A stretch of DNA of 64,000 bases. It comes from Kitasatospora cinereorecta. Its GTDB lineage: Bacteria > Actinomycetota > Actinomycetes > Streptomycetales > Streptomycetaceae. The stretch lies in contig NZ_JAMZDX010000001.1 in NCBI RefSeq assembly GCF_024172095.1, positions 23,501-87,500 of the forward strand, written 5' to 3'. The position numbers and the translations under genes are program-made. Shown one piece after another: positions 49,928 to 59,267 of this stretch (the first letter of the stretch is position 1; each line of letters starts with the position of its first letter). Under the pieces are notes generated by a model that saw only the letters and a list, made by a program, of their open reading frames with translations, searched no databases and had not been told where the DNA came from.

Positions 49928-51163
49928 TCAGCCGCCCGCCTCCAGGGCGGCCAGCGTCCGGCGGGCCACCTCGCGTCCGATGCCGAGCGAGGCGGTGGCC
50001 GCCGGTGAGGGCGCGTTCAGCACGTGCACCACCCGCCGGGCGGACCCGGGGTCGGCCGGGTCGAACCCGGCGAAGGCGAAGTCGTCCAGCAGCGAGCCGT
50101 CGGCCGCCACCGCCTGCGCCCGCACGCCCGCGCCGGCCGGCACCAGGTCGGCCTCGCCGACGGCGGGCAGCAGTCGGCGGACCGCCGCCGTGAACGCCCG
50201 CTTGGACAGCGAGCGGTGCAGCTCGCCGACCTCGTACCGCCAGTGCCGTCGGGCGATCTGCCAGGTACCCGGGAAGCGGACCGTCTCCGCCAGGTCGCGC
50301 AGCCGGACGGTCCGCCAGTCGTAGCCCTCGCGGGCCAGTGCCGGGACGGCGTTCGGGCCGACGTGGACGTCGCCGTGGATGCCCCGGGTCAGGTGGACGC
50401 CGAGGAAGGGGAAGGCCGGGTCGGGGACGGGGTAGACCAGTCCGCGGACCAGGTCCCGCCGGTGCTCGGCCAGTTCGTAGTACTCGCCGCGGAAGGGGAC
50501 GATCCGCACGCCCGGGTCGTCCCCGGCCAGCCGGGCGATCCGGTCGCTGTGCAGCCCGGCGCAGTTGACCAGGACCCCGCAGCGCAGCTCGGCCAGCGTG
50601 GTGCGGACGATCACGCCGTCCGGCCGGCGGACGATCTCGCGGACCTCGTTCCCGGTGCGCAGCGAGGCGCCCTTCTCCTCGGCCAGCGCCGCGTAGCGCC
50701 GCGCCACCGCAGGGAAGTCGCAGATGCCGGTGGTGGCAACGTGCAGCCCGGCCACGCCGGCCACCTGCGGCTCGTACGTGCGGATCCCGGCCGGGTCCAG
50801 CTCGGTGACCGGGATGCCGTTGGCCCGCCCGCGCTCGGCGAGCGCCCGCAGCCGCGGCAGTTCCTCGACGGCGGTGGCGACGATCAGCTTGCCGGTCACC
50901 TCGTGCGCGATGCCGTGCTCCCGGCAGAACTCCACCATCTCGGCGGCCCCGCCGGTGGCGTACCGGGCCTTGAGCGAGCCGGGACGGTAGTAGATGCCGC
51001 TGTGGATCACACCGCTGTTGCGGCCGGTCTGGTGGGCGGCGAAGTCGAGCTCCTTCTCCAGCACCGCCACGCTCAGGTCCGGGCGGGAGCGGGTCAGCGC
51101 GTACGCCGTCGAGAGTCCGACGATCCCGCCGCCGACCACCACCACATCGAAGTCGTACGCCAC
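49928..51163 (-). CDS. lhgO: L-2-hydroxyglutarate oxidase
   Basis: This 411-residue FAD-dependent oxidoreductase is of the DAO family that oxidises L-2-hydroxyglutarate to 2-oxoglutarate. It begins with the dinucleotide-binding VVVVGGGIVGLSTAYAL, followed by EKELDFAAHQTGRNSGVIHSGIYY, a hallmark of LhgO. VNCAGLHSDRIARLAG, GEYYELAEH, and GVHLTRGIHGDVHVGPNAV are also conserved. The GTG at 51163 places the first strand at residue 6. The FAD is probably non-covalent. Confidence 0.93.
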   Translation of the reverse strand: MAYDFDVVVVGGGIVGLSTAYALTRSRPDLSVAVLEKELDFAAHQTGRNSGVIHSGIYYRPGSLKARYATGGAAEMVEFCREHGIAHEVTGKLIVATAVEELPRLRALAERGRANGIPVTELDPAGIRTYEPQVAGVAGLHVATTGICDFPAVARRYAALAEEKGASLRTGNEVREIVRRPDGVIVRTTLAELRCGVLVNCAGLHSDRIARLAGDDPGVRIVPFRGEYYELAEHRRDLVRGLVYPVPDPAFPFLGVHLTRGIHGDVHVGPNAVPALAREGYDWRTVRLRDLAETVRFPGTWQIARRHWRYEVGELHRSLSKRAFTAAVRRLLPAVGEADLVPAGAGVRAQAVAADGSLLDDFAFAGFDPADPGSARRVVHVLNAPSPAATASLGIGREVARRTLAALEAGG

Positions 51164-51258
51164 CCCAACCCCCTTCGCCCGCCGCGGGAACCGGTCCCCG
51201 GTCGATGCTGTCACGCGGGCCCATGTCGGGCGACCGCCTTCGGGAGATGGGCCGGACA

Positions 51259-52029
51259 ATGTCCGCCATGGACGAGGACGAGAAGCCGCTGCGGGACGTC
51301 GACGCGCTGCACCGGCGGTTGGACCGGATCGAGGCCCTGCTGGAGCCGAGGGCGGTCGCCCCCGCCCCGGAGCCGGCGTGGAAGCAGCCCACCGAGGGGG
51401 AGGAGCGCTGGGCGGTGACGACGGCGATCCTGGTCGCCATCGCCCTCCAGCTGTACCTGCCGCACCGGTTGACCCTCCAGCCGCACTGGCTGCTGCCGGC
51501 GCTCGAACTGGCCCTGCTGGCGGCGCTGTACGCCGCCCACCCGCACCGCCGGCTGGACCGCACCTCACCGCTGCTGCGGACGCTCAGCCTTGGGCTGGTC
51601 GCGGCGATGAGCCTGGCCAACGGCTGGTCGGCGGCGAAGCTGGTCCACGAGCTGCTGACCGTGGGCGGCTCGTCCGACCCGCTCGGCCTGCTCGGCACCG
51701 CGGGCGCGGTGTGGGCGACCAACGTGATCGCCTTCGCGCTCTGGTACTGGGAGTGGGACCGCGGCGGGCCGGCCGCCCGCGCACTGGGGCGCAAGGACTA
51801 TCCCGACTTCCTGTTCCCGCAGATGCAGCAGCCCGGGACCGCCCCCGACAACTGGGCGCCCTACTTCGTGGACTACCTCTACCTGGCGTTCACCAACGCG
51901 ACCGCCTTCAGCCCGACCGACACCATGCCGCTGACCGCCTGGACCAAGCGCCTGATGCTGCTTCAGGCGTCGATCTCGATGGTCACCGTGCTGCTGGTGG
52001 TCGCCCGGGCGGTCAACGTGCTCCAGTGA
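51259..52029 (+). CDS. Integral membrane protein (DUF1345-like C-terminus)
   Basis: This 256-residue protein has a charged N-terminal helix (LRDVDALHRRLDRIEALLEPR) and about five membrane segments. The C-terminal part, YFVDYLYLAFTNATAFSPTDTMPLT, resembles the conserved end of DUF1345 membrane proteins and potassium-channel-like loops. Function is unknown. ATG at 51259 is preferred, with ATG at 51268 possible; neither has a strong RBS. It is divergent from lhgO and convergent with the Ro60 gene. Confidence 0.72.
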   Translation: MSAMDEDEKPLRDVDALHRRLDRIEALLEPRAVAPAPEPAWKQPTEGEERWAVTTAILVAIALQLYLPHRLTLQPHWLLPALELALLAALYAAHPHRRLDRTSPLLRTLSLGLVAAMSLANGWSAAKLVHELLTVGGSSDPLGLLGTAGAVWATNVIAFALWYWEWDRGGPAARALGRKDYPDFLFPQMQQPGTAPDNWAPYFVDYLYLAFTNATAFSPTDTMPLTAWTKRLMLLQASISMVTVLLVVARAVNVLQ

Positions 52030-52068
52030 CCACCCGGACGGCCGCCCCGGTCAGCGGCCCGGCCCCGG

Positions 52069-53637
52069 TCAGCGGTTCAGCCACGGCCAGTCGGCGTCAC
52101 GGCCGGCCTCCAGCAGCGGCACCAGCCGGAACGCCGCGTCGCCGAGGCCGCCGAAGGTGTGCCGGTTCGCCGCACCGGACGGTCCGTGGCCCGGCCGGTA
52201 GCCCGCCAGGTTCCAGGTGTAGACCGGGACCTGCGCGGGGACCGCGCCGAGCGGATCACCGTAGTTCGCCTGCTCGTCGGTGACGATGACCACCCGGTCG
52301 TGCCCGCGGTAGTGGGTGCGGACGGCCGCCGCCGTGTCGGTGCCGCCGAGGCTGCCGAAGCGCTCCAGCACCTTGAGCACCGACTCGCCGCGCCCGAGCG
52401 CGACCGTCGCGCTGGAGGTGCCGAACTGGACCAGGTCGGCCTCGGCCGCCCGCAGCGCCAGCGCGGTACCGAAGATCGCCGCCGAATCGGCCCGGTTGAG
52501 CTGGGTCTGCGCGCTCGGCCGGTCGAACATCGAGCCCGAGCGGTCGACCAGCACCAGTGTCCGGCCGGGCAGCGCCGGTACGTTGGCCAGCGAGTGCCCG
52601 AGTGCCTTCTCCAGCGCGTACGCCCACCGCAGCGAGGGCGCGTGCCGGTAGGCGGCCAGGTAGCGGAACGGGAACTGCTTGGAGCGGCGCACCTCGTCCG
52701 GGGCGCAGATCCGCCGGGCGACCTGCTCGGCCACCTCGTCGGACACGCCCGCCTGATCGAAGTTGCGCAGGTTGCGGACCAGGGCCATCGACCCCATGAA
52801 GGGGATGATCGCCTCCCAGACGGCCGCGTCCAGCGGGCCCTGCAGCCAGCCGGCCAGTGCCTCCCAGGTGAACCCCGCCTCGGCCAGCCGCTCCGCGCCG
52901 CCCGGGCCGGTCACCACGGCCCGCCGTTGCTCCACCGGCAGCGCCAGCAGCGCCCGGTGGGCGCCGAGCAGCGCGTCACCGGCCGGCGGCACCGCCTCGT
53001 CCGGGCGGTGGCGGCGGTCCAGCGCGTAGCGGAACAGCTCGCCCTGCCACGGCTTCTCCGGGTGCGGCGCCGGGTGGGTCAGCTCCAGCACGTCACCGAA
53101 GCGGTACCCCTTGGACGCGGTGTCGTACTTGAGCAGCGCACGGCCGTTGTAGAGCCGGCGCGCCGCGTCCGCGACGCCGCGCTTGACCGGCTTCGGCAGG
53201 GCGCGACCGTAGCGGGAGGTCCAGTACGCGAGCAGCTCGCCCGGCTCGTCCGGGCGGTGCAGCACCGCGTCGACCGCCTGGCGCGAGTGGCCGGAGGCCC
53301 CGGCGTCCAGCCGCGCCCGGGTGAACTCGGCGGCGCCGACCAGCGCGGCGGTGCGCAGGAAGGCCTCGCCGCGCAGCCAGCGCAGCAGGCCGAGGGTCCA
53401 CTCCGGATCCTCGACGGCCAACTGCCGGACCAGCGCGGTGAACCGGTCGTCCCGGTCGCCGCCGCGCTCGTAGAAGGTGTCCTGCCCGACCAGGTTGGTC
53501 ACCGCGAGCAGGAAGAGTTCGGACTTCTCGTCCCGGAGGAATCCCGTGCCGCCCTGGTGGTTCACGGTGCGCTGCCCGGTCGTGGTCACGGGCGAGGCCG
53601 GAGCGGCCTTGGCGCGGCGGGTGTTGAAGCGAGACAT
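52069..53637 (-). CDS. Ro60 orthologue (TROVE domain + vWA)
   Basis: This 522-residue ring-shaped RNA-binding protein is of the Ro60/Rsr family. The N-terminal HEAT-like TROVE domain (about 25-350, starting NHQGGTGFLRDEKSELFLLAVTN and containing VAEQVARRICAPDEVRRSKQFPFRYLAAY) binds Y RNAs and misfolded RNA. The C-terminal von Willebrand A domain has a complete MIDAS (VDRSGSM, later TD in VIVTDEQANYG). In bacteria Ro60 is tethered by a Y RNA to exoribonuclease PNPase for structured-RNA decay. Y-RNA-like units lie just upstream on the same strand, so protein and RNA are linked. Confidence 0.95.
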   Translation of the reverse strand: MSRFNTRRAKAAPASPVTTTGQRTVNHQGGTGFLRDEKSELFLLAVTNLVGQDTFYERGGDRDDRFTALVRQLAVEDPEWTLGLLRWLRGEAFLRTAALVGAAEFTRARLDAGASGHSRQAVDAVLHRPDEPGELLAYWTSRYGRALPKPVKRGVADAARRLYNGRALLKYDTASKGYRFGDVLELTHPAPHPEKPWQGELFRYALDRRHRPDEAVPPAGDALLGAHRALLALPVEQRRAVVTGPGGAERLAEAGFTWEALAGWLQGPLDAAVWEAIIPFMGSMALVRNLRNFDQAGVSDEVAEQVARRICAPDEVRRSKQFPFRYLAAYRHAPSLRWAYALEKALGHSLANVPALPGRTLVLVDRSGSMFDRPSAQTQLNRADSAAIFGTALALRAAEADLVQFGTSSATVALGRGESVLKVLERFGSLGGTDTAAAVRTHYRGHDRVVIVTDEQANYGDPLGAVPAQVPVYTWNLAGYRPGHGPSGAANRHTFGGLGDAAFRLVPLLEAGRDADWPWLNR

Positions 53638-53828
53638 GGGAATTCCCCCTGGAAAAGCGGGGGAGGCATGGCGAAGGAGGGCGCGCCCGAGATCGGGTCG
53701 GCCCCGGCGAGCCGACTGGCGGCGGAGGTCGCGTACATCCGCTTCACCGCGTCACGAGGACGCTCCACGAAGAAACCCCCACCCACGCACCGGGCGCTCC
53801 CGGCGCAATGCCTCCCGAGATCGGAGCG

Positions 53829-53914
53829 GTGGCGGTCTGTTGTCCTGCCCGCGGATTTGAACCGCAGCCCCCTGCTGAGGGAGCCTTACCGAAGTAACCG
53901 CCGCCTGCGCACCG
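53829..53914 (-). ncRNA. Reduced Y-RNA-like unit
   Basis: The minus strand begins GTGCGCAGGCGGCGGTTAC and ends GACAACAGACCGCC. GGCGGT pairs with ACCGCC to form the terminal stem beside a TACTTC internal loop, the same 5' strand as in the larger unit upstream. Inside are a CCCT-loop-AGGG hairpin and a T-arm mimic (TGCGG-TTCAAAT-CCGCG). There is no D-arm or acceptor mimic, so this is a shortened relative of the YrlA unit at 53945. It lies about 190 bp before the Ro60 start. Confidence 0.6.
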
Positions 53915-53944
53915 GGAGGTGCAAAAGCTGGTGTCCAGAGAACC

Positions 53945-54066
53945 GAAGCGGCTGAGGTGACATTAGCTGCTCTACCGAATTGAGCTACACCGGCCGGAAG
54001 CCGGTGACGGGACTCGAACCCGCAACCCGCCCATTAACAGTGGAAGTAACCTCTGCCTGCGCACCT
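53945..54066 (-). ncRNA. YrlA-type Y RNA with circularly permuted tRNA mimic
   Basis: On the minus strand, a terminal stem is made by GGC-A-GAGGT and ACCTC-A-GCC, next to conserved TTACTTC and CTAATGTC strands (the Ro-binding helix). Within it come, in order, a T-arm (GCGGG-TTCGAGT-CCCGT), a seven-pair acceptor stem CACCGGC/GCCGGTG closed by TTCCG, the TA linker of tRNA positions 8-9, and a D-arm (GCTC-AATTCGGTA-GAGC). Because the acceptor is capped and the Ro stem replaces the anticodon arm, the tRNA order is permuted, as in published YrlA RNAs. It sits upstream of the Ro60 gene on the same strand. Confidence 0.82.
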
Positions 54067-54112
54067 GGACGAGGACGACATTAACGACCGCGTCCTCGCC
54101 CGCGCACCCGAA
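54066..54112 (-). ncRNA. Third, minimal Y-stem-like unit
   Basis: The minus strand starts GTGCGCGGGC, the same leader as the other two units, then CGAGGAC and GTCCTCG pair around a loop ending TTAATGTC, which resembles the 3' strand of the Ro stem in the YrlA unit. No tRNA-like arms. It may be a decayed Y RNA, a processing signal, or part of the leader of the tandem transcript. Confidence 0.35.
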
Positions 54113-54163
54113 TTAAGCCGAGCACCGAGTTAAGCCGAGCCCCGGATTGCGCCGAGCTCCGCG

Positions 54164-55582
54164 TTACGCCGAGCCTGCCAGCACCAGCCGGGCCCGCTCG
54201 GTCAGCTCCTTCACCCGCCGCTCGTCCGAGTAGGGCTCCAGCCGCCGCAGCAACTCCACCACGTACTCCCGGCTGCGGTGCGAGGAGATCCGCCCGGCCA
54301 CCTCGACCGCGCGCTCGCCCGCCGCGACCGCCGCGTCCAGGTCGCCGGCCTCCGCCTCGGCCATCGCCGAGACCACCAGCCGCAGCCCGTGCGAGCGGAC
54401 GAACCCCTCGGTCGGCCGGGCCAGCGCCTCCCGGGTGAACTGCCGCACCTTCGAGGGCACTCCGAGGTCGCGGAAGCACTCGGCCGCGTCCGCCGCCAGC
54501 CGGTCGTAGGCGTAGAAGTCGATCCAGGACGGGTCCGCGTCGCCGGGGCGGGCCCGGTCCAGCGCCGCCTCCGCCGCCGCCAGCGCCGTCCCGCAGGCCG
54601 CGGCGTTGCCGGCCTTGGCCTGCGCCCGCGCCTCCACCAGGTGGAAGAAGCTCATCGTCCGGGCCGTCGCCAGGCCCCGGTTGCGCTCCAGCGCCGCCTG
54701 GGCCAGGTCCACCGCCTCCTCCGGGAAGGACCGGTACGAGGCCTGGAGGCTCATCGACGCCAGCACGTAGCCGCCCAGCGGGACGTCGCCGGCGGCCCGG
54801 GCCAGGCGCAGCGCCTGGATGTAGTACCGCTGCGCCGCCTCGTGCTGCCCGGTGTCGAAGGCCATCCAGCCGGCCAGCCGGGTCAGTTCGGCGGTCGCGC
54901 CGAACAGCGCCCGGCCCACCGCGTCGCTGTACGAGGCGAGCAGCAGCGGCGCCGCCTCCACCCGCAGGCACTCCGGCACCATCGAGGAACGCCAGTCGCC
55001 GCCGCCGTACTTGGAGTCCCAGCGCCGAGCCTCCTGGGCCGCCTCGCGCAGTTTCGCCGCGTCCGAGTGGCCGACCCGGTAGCCGGCCAGGTCGGGCACC
55101 GCCTCCCGGGCCACCGAACCGTCCGCGGGCGTGATCAGCCACCGCGACACCGGGGTGGCGTACGCCGAGACCGAGAACGTCCCGGCCAGGCTGTCGCTCC
55201 ACCGGCCGCCGCCGGGGCCGCGCCGCAGGTCCAGATCGACCCGCCACAGCTCGGTCGCCGAACGGACCGCCTCCGGCACCTCGCGCGGGAACTCCAGCCC
55301 CAGCTCCGGGGTCGGATGCGAGTCGGCCAGGCCGATCTCCTCCAACGGCACCGGCCGGCCCAGCTTGTTGCCCAGCGCGGTCGCGATCAGGTGCGGCACC
55401 GGGCGCTGGGGGACCATGCCCTTGGTGACCCAGCGGGCCACCGACGTCTTGTCGTAGCGGAGCGTCAGACCGCGCTGGGCGCCCAGGTCGTTGACCCTGC
55501 GGGCCAGGCCGGCATTGCTGATCTGGGCGAGCGAGAGGAGGGCACCGAGCCGGTCGTTCGGCCCTCGTGAGCTGACGGTCAT
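54164..55582 (-). CDS. HTH/TPR transcriptional regulator (NsdA-like)
   Basis: This 472-residue protein has an N-terminal HTH-like region ([20 protein letters not shown], then [13 protein letters not shown]) and TPR-like helical repeats in the C-terminal half ([55 protein letters not shown]). The middle segment [21 protein letters not shown] is a strong signature of a Streptomyces regulator family that I associate with the sporulation/antibiotic repressor NsdA, from memory and not checked. ATG at 55582. The -10-like TAGCGT upstream could be its promoter. Confidence 0.75.
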   Translation of the reverse strand: MTVSSRGPNDRLGALLSLAQISNAGLARRVNDLGAQRGLTLRYDKTSVARWVTKGMVPQRPVPHLIATALGNKLGRPVPLEEIGLADSHPTPELGLEFPREVPEAVRSATELWRVDLDLRRGPGGGRWSDSLAGTFSVSAYATPVSRWLITPADGSVAREAVPDLAGYRVGHSDAAKLREAAQEARRWDSKYGGGDWRSSMVPECLRVEAAPLLLASYSDAVGRALFGATAELTRLAGWMAFDTGQHEAAQRYYIQALRLARAAGDVPLGGYVLASMSLQASYRSFPEEAVDLAQAALERNRGLATARTMSFFHLVEARAQAKAGNAAACGTALAAAEAALDRARPGDADPSWIDFYAYDRLAADAAECFRDLGVPSKVRQFTREALARPTEGFVRSHGLRLVVSAMAEAEAGDLDAAVAAGERAVEVAGRISSHRSREYVVELLRRLEPYSDERRVKELTERARLVLAGSA

Positions 55583-56338
55583 GGTGGCGGTGGCACCCCC
55601 TGGCGACGTCGTGCGCGGACGGCAGCGAGCGCGGACGGCAGGCGCACGCCACCGGGCTGCTGCACCTAGCGTAGTCGTCCGCGTTCCGACGGTTAAGAGC
55701 CCGCATTCCGGATGGCGGGATCGCGCGCCCGCACGGCCGGTCGTCGACCGGCGCCGGGGCGGACGAACACGCCCCCCGGTCCGCTTCCCGGACGGCCGTG
55801 CTCCGGTCCCGTGCCCACGTGCGCCACCCGTGCTCCCTGGTTCCAACGGCAGGTGGGCGATTCGCTGGAGCCTGTGGATCGGCCCGCCGTCGAGGACCCG
55901 GCGGGCCGGGGGAAACGCTGCCTCGATCCCCGCGGGCAGCGACGGGTCCGGGAGGGCATGCGGATGCCCTCCCGGGCTTTGCGACGCCTTTCGGCCATCC
56001 GGCGCTCCGTCCACGCGCCGGATCCGGGCCGCGCGTCGCAGCGGGACGGGCCGGGCCGAGGAGGGGGTGGCCCGGACCGCCGCCGCACTGGCGCGAGCGC
56101 GCCACTGCCCGCTGGCAGCGACCCGCCACGATCCCGTCTCCCACCTGAACTCCCGCCCGAACGCCGGGCCGCACCCGTCCTCCCGCCGCTCCGCCGCGTG
56201 CGCCGTCGCCGCGCCCCCGACACCGACCCGCGCAACCGGGGTCACCACCCGCCCCACCGGTGGCACGATGTCTCCTGACGGCGCGCCAACCCCGTCCGCA
56301 GGCACGGCGCGCCCGGTCCCTCGGCAGGCGGAGGCGCG
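55583..56338. other. Intergenic region without a recognisable gene
   Basis: This 756-bp divergent region has no frame with convincing codon bias; the open frames here are Arg/Pro/Gly-rich and lack start signals. It holds one strong hairpin at 55948-55975. I looked for a lasso precursor peptide in front of the cyclase-like gene and found none. Confidence 0.6.
55948..55980 (+). terminator. Orphan rho-independent-like terminator
   Basis: A perfect 12-bp stem CCGGGAGGGCAT/ATGCCCTCCCGG with loop GCGG is followed by GCTTT on the plus strand. No gene ends here, so it may terminate an unannotated small RNA starting after about 55700. Confidence 0.55.
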
Positions 56339-58432
56339 ATGCGGTGGCTCACCGGCTGGAGCGGCCTGACCGCCGCCGACCCGGCCCTCGCCGCGGTCCG
56401 CCCGCTCGCCGCCACGGCCCTCTGGTCCGGCCCCGACCCGCTCTGGGCGGTCGGCGACTGGCGACCCGACGAGATCCGCCTCGCCGTCCTCCGCCCCGGC
56501 GGGCCCGCCACCGTCACCGCCGGACTCGCCGCCCCCGACCCCACCGACCGCGACACCCCCGCCACCCTGCGCCTCGCCGTCCTCGGCCGCTGCGGCGCCT
56601 CCGACCGCGAGATCGCCGCCGGACTCGCCGCGGCCCGTGGCGGCGCCGTCCGCCACCTCACCCACTGGCCCGGCAGCTACACCGTCGTGCTGCGCACCGG
56701 CACCCGCTCCACCGTGCTGCTCACCGACCTGGCCGGCGCCCTCCCCGTCTTCCACACCCCCTTCGCTGGCGGCACCGCCTACGCCACCTCCGCCCTCCCA
56801 CTCGCCGACCTGATCGGCGCACCCGTCGACCCCGAGTACCTCGCCGCCCACCTGGCCGCCCCCGAAGCGCCCGAGGCGCACGGCACCCGCACCCCGTACG
56901 CGGGCGTCCACCGCGCCCCGCCCGGCCACGCGCTCGGCATCCGGGCCGGCCGCCCGTACCTCTCCGGCTACGAACCCGAACCGGGCCCCGAGCGGCGCGA
57001 GGAGCCCCCCGCCGTGCGCGAACTGACCCGGGCTCTGCTGGAGGCCGTCCGCTGCCGGGTCCGCACCGTCCCGCCCGCCGACGGCGAACGCCCCCGGCTC
57101 GGCGTCGACCTCTCGTACGGCACCGGCTCCGCCACCGTCGCCCTGCTCGCCGCCGCCGTCCCGATCGGCAGCGGACCCGGCAACCGCGCCGGCGCCGCCG
57201 CTCCCCCGGCACCCCGCAGCGGCGCGGTCAAGGGCTCCTGGGCCCGGCGCACCGCCGCGGAACCCGCCGAACCCGACCTCCTCACCGCTGTCACCCTCGG
57301 CGAACAGCGCGGATTCGCCCTCGCCGTCGACGTCCCCCGGCTGCGCCACATCGTGCTGCCCGCCGCCCTCCCGTACACCGACCTGACCGCCGACCCGCTC
57401 GCCGGACCGCTCACCGACGAACCCGGCACCGCCCTCCTCGCCGCCGACCGCTTCGGCGCCGCCCACCGCGCCGGCGGCAGCGACCACCTCACCGGCTACG
57501 GCGCCCGCCAGGTCCTCGACGGCCACCCCGCCCGGCTCGCCGACCTGATCCGCACCGGCCGCGCCCTCGAACTCCTCGCCCCGGTCGCCGCCCTGGCCGG
57601 CGCCGACCGCGCCACCGCCGGCGCGCTCACCGGCACCGTCCGCACCCCCGTCACCGTGCTCCGCGCCGCCCGTCGGCTCGCCCGCAGCCGCTATGCCGAG
57701 GCGCTCGACGACCTCGCCGTCCAGCTGACCGTCCGCCACCCCGTCCCCGACCCCGCCACCGCCGGAGTCGGCGCCGCCGCCGACCTCGCCTGGCACGTCC
57801 CCGGCCCCGCCGCCCGCCTGCTCTCCGACGAGGCCCTCGCCGGCGTCGCCCAACGCCTGCGCACCGCCGCCCGCGGCCCCGCCCCCGCCGAACACCCCGG
57901 CGCCCGCCGCGCCCGCCTCGCCCTCCACCGGCACGCCGCCGACTACCGCACCCTCGTCCACGCCACCGAACAGCACGGCCAGCGCCTGCACGCGCCCTTC
58001 CTGGACAACCTGGTCGTCCGGGCCGCCCGCCTGCTCCCCGACGACGTCCGCCTCCAACCCGGCGCCCGGCACGCCCTGCTGCGCACCGTCCTCGCCGGCG
58101 CCGGCCGCGCCGACCTCCCCGCCGACTGGGGCCGCGGCCCCCGCCCCGACCGCCTCGCCCCCGCCCGCGCGGGCCTGCGACTCGCCGCCGACACCCTCAC
58201 CGAACTCTTCCGCCGCCCCCTGCTCGCCGACGCCGGCCTGATCGACACCCCCGCCGTCCAGCGCACCCTCACCCTCGCCACCGACCCCGCCCACCCCCTG
58301 CCCCCGGCCACCCTCACCGCCCTCGCCGAGCTCATCGCCACCGAACTCTGGCTCCGCCGCACCGCCGCCCGCCGCCACGGCTCCTCCTGGACCAACCTCC
58401 CCCCGCCCCACCACCCGGCCCTGTCCCGCTAG
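56339..58432 (+). CDS. Asparagine-synthase-related protein (lasso macrolactam cyclase-like, motif-degenerate)
   Basis: This 697-residue protein is of the asparagine-synthetase-like group that forms the isopeptide ring of lasso peptides (albusnodin/McjC-type cyclases). The N-terminal amidotransferase-like half ([56 protein letters not shown]) lacks the catalytic Cys, as in cyclases. The C-terminal half holds the synthetase core, but the ATP-pyrophosphatase loop SGGxDS reads LSYGTGSAT and the later GDGGD-like loop reads TGYGARQ. Both acidic residues are missing, so the ATP chemistry may be lost. No precursor, leader peptidase or RiPP recognition gene is visible nearby. ATG at 56339 follows GGAGG. 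Confidence 0.75.
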   Translation: MRWLTGWSGLTAADPALAAVRPLAATALWSGPDPLWAVGDWRPDEIRLAVLRPGGPATVTAGLAAPDPTDRDTPATLRLAVLGRCGASDREIAAGLAAARGGAVRHLTHWPGSYTVVLRTGTRSTVLLTDLAGALPVFHTPFAGGTAYATSALPLADLIGAPVDPEYLAAHLAAPEAPEAHGTRTPYAGVHRAPPGHALGIRAGRPYLSGYEPEPGPERREEPPAVRELTRALLEAVRCRVRTVPPADGERPRLGVDLSYGTGSATVALLAAAVPIGSGPGNRAGAAAPPAPRSGAVKGSWARRTAAEPAEPDLLTAVTLGEQRGFALAVDVPRLRHIVLPAALPYTDLTADPLAGPLTDEPGTALLAADRFGAAHRAGGSDHLTGYGARQVLDGHPARLADLIRTGRALELLAPVAALAGADRATAGALTGTVRTPVTVLRAARRLARSRYAEALDDLAVQLTVRHPVPDPATAGVGAAADLAWHVPGPAARLLSDEALAGVAQRLRTAARGPAPAEHPGARRARLALHRHAADYRTLVHATEQHGQRLHAPFLDNLVVRAARLLPDDVRLQPGARHALLRTVLAGAGRADLPADWGRGPRPDRLAPARAGLRLAADTLTELFRRPLLADAGLIDTPAVQRTLTLATDPAHPLPPATLTALAELIATELWLRRTAARRHGSSWTNLPPPHHPALSR

Positions 58433-58611
58433 CCATTTCCTTTCTTTCCAGGGGCTCGGGGAACCGCGAGGCCGACCCCGGGGTCGGCCTTACCCGCAGA
58501 GTGCGCCCACCCCGGGGCGGGCGTCGCAGTTCCCCGAGCCGCTGGAGGAGGCCTCCCGGCGCCGTCGGAGAGCGGCGCGCCACCGCCGGCCGGCCGATCG
58601 CAGCGACCATC

Positions 58612-59151
58612 ATGGCGACCGTGAGAGAACCGTTCCCTGTCCAGGGCGAGCCGCCCGCCGGCCGCCCCGGGGTGCTGGCCGCGTGCGACGGATCCGACGC
58701 CTCGCTCTGGGCCCTCGACCGGGCGATGTCCGAGGCGGAGCTGTTCCGCCTGCCGCTGTACGTCGTCGCGGTGGTGAACCCGTCCCCCACCGGCTACCCG
58801 CCGGGGATGGCCGAGCTGGTGCAGGAGAGCGTCGAGCGCCTGACCGGCAGCATGGCCGACGGCCTGCGCCGCGCCGTGACCACCGTCCAGTCCGCCCGCG
58901 AACGCCCGTACGCCGGCGAGCTGACCCTGCACGTCCTGCTCGGCAACGTGATCGAGGTGCTGCTGCGCTGCGCCACCGGCCAGCACACGCTGGTGGTCGG
59001 CACCCGGGGCAACGGCGGCTTCGGCCGACTGCTGCTCGGTTCGGTGAGCACCGCGGCGGTGCACCACTCGACCTGCCCGGTCCTGGTGGTCCCGGCCCCG
59101 CCGGCCACCGTGCCGGACGCCGCGCCCGTCGCCGTCCCGATGGCCACCTGA
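58612..59151 (+). CDS. Universal stress protein (UspA family)
   Basis: This 179-residue protein has one Usp domain. VLAACDGSDASLWALDRAM is the N-terminal strand-helix, and the ATP-binding signature G-x2-G-x9-G-S is seen in GTRGNGGFGRLLLGSVS, ending with CPVLVVP. The length suits a single-domain, ATP-binding dimer. Stress or stationary-phase induction is the family norm. ATG at 58612. Confidence 0.9.
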   Translation: MATVREPFPVQGEPPAGRPGVLAACDGSDASLWALDRAMSEAELFRLPLYVVAVVNPSPTGYPPGMAELVQESVERLTGSMADGLRRAVTTVQSARERPYAGELTLHVLLGNVIEVLLRCATGQHTLVVGTRGNGGFGRLLLGSVSTAAVHHSTCPVLVVPAPPATVPDAAPVAVPMAT

Positions 59152-59197
59152 GGGGCGGCCCGGGGAATCCTCCGCGGTGGTTGACTGTTCACCTACC

Positions 59198-59243
59198 CGG
59201 AAACCTCCGGAAATCCCCGGAACCACCGGAAACGTCCGGTTCA
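59198..59243. repeat. CCGGAAA short repeats before DsbA-family gene
   Basis: Four to five imperfect copies of CCGGAAAYC/CCGGAACC, spaced by about 10 bp, lie between the universal stress gene and the DsbA-family gene. They could be a regulator-binding array or simple slippage. Confidence 0.45.
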
Positions 59244-59267
59244 CAGCCCCACTGGAGTCCCCGCGTC

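Noticed and set aside
53840..54035. Ordinary tRNA genes at the TTCGAGT and TTCAAAT T-arm sequences
   Set aside because: No complete cloverleaf forms. The acceptor is capped by a loop, the arms are in permuted order, and no anticodon arm exists, so a Y RNA explains them better.
55583..56338. A lasso precursor peptide in front of the cyclase-like gene
   Set aside because: No short frame with an RBS, a leader Thr near its end and a plausible core could be recognised. The GTG frame at 56067 has no such features.
54164..58414. A minus-strand open frame of 1416 codons spanning the HTH/TPR gene and the cyclase-like gene
   Set aside because: Only the last 472 codons (54164-55582) have real domains and a good start. 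The upstream part is the Gly/Ala/Val-rich antisense of the cyclase-like gene.
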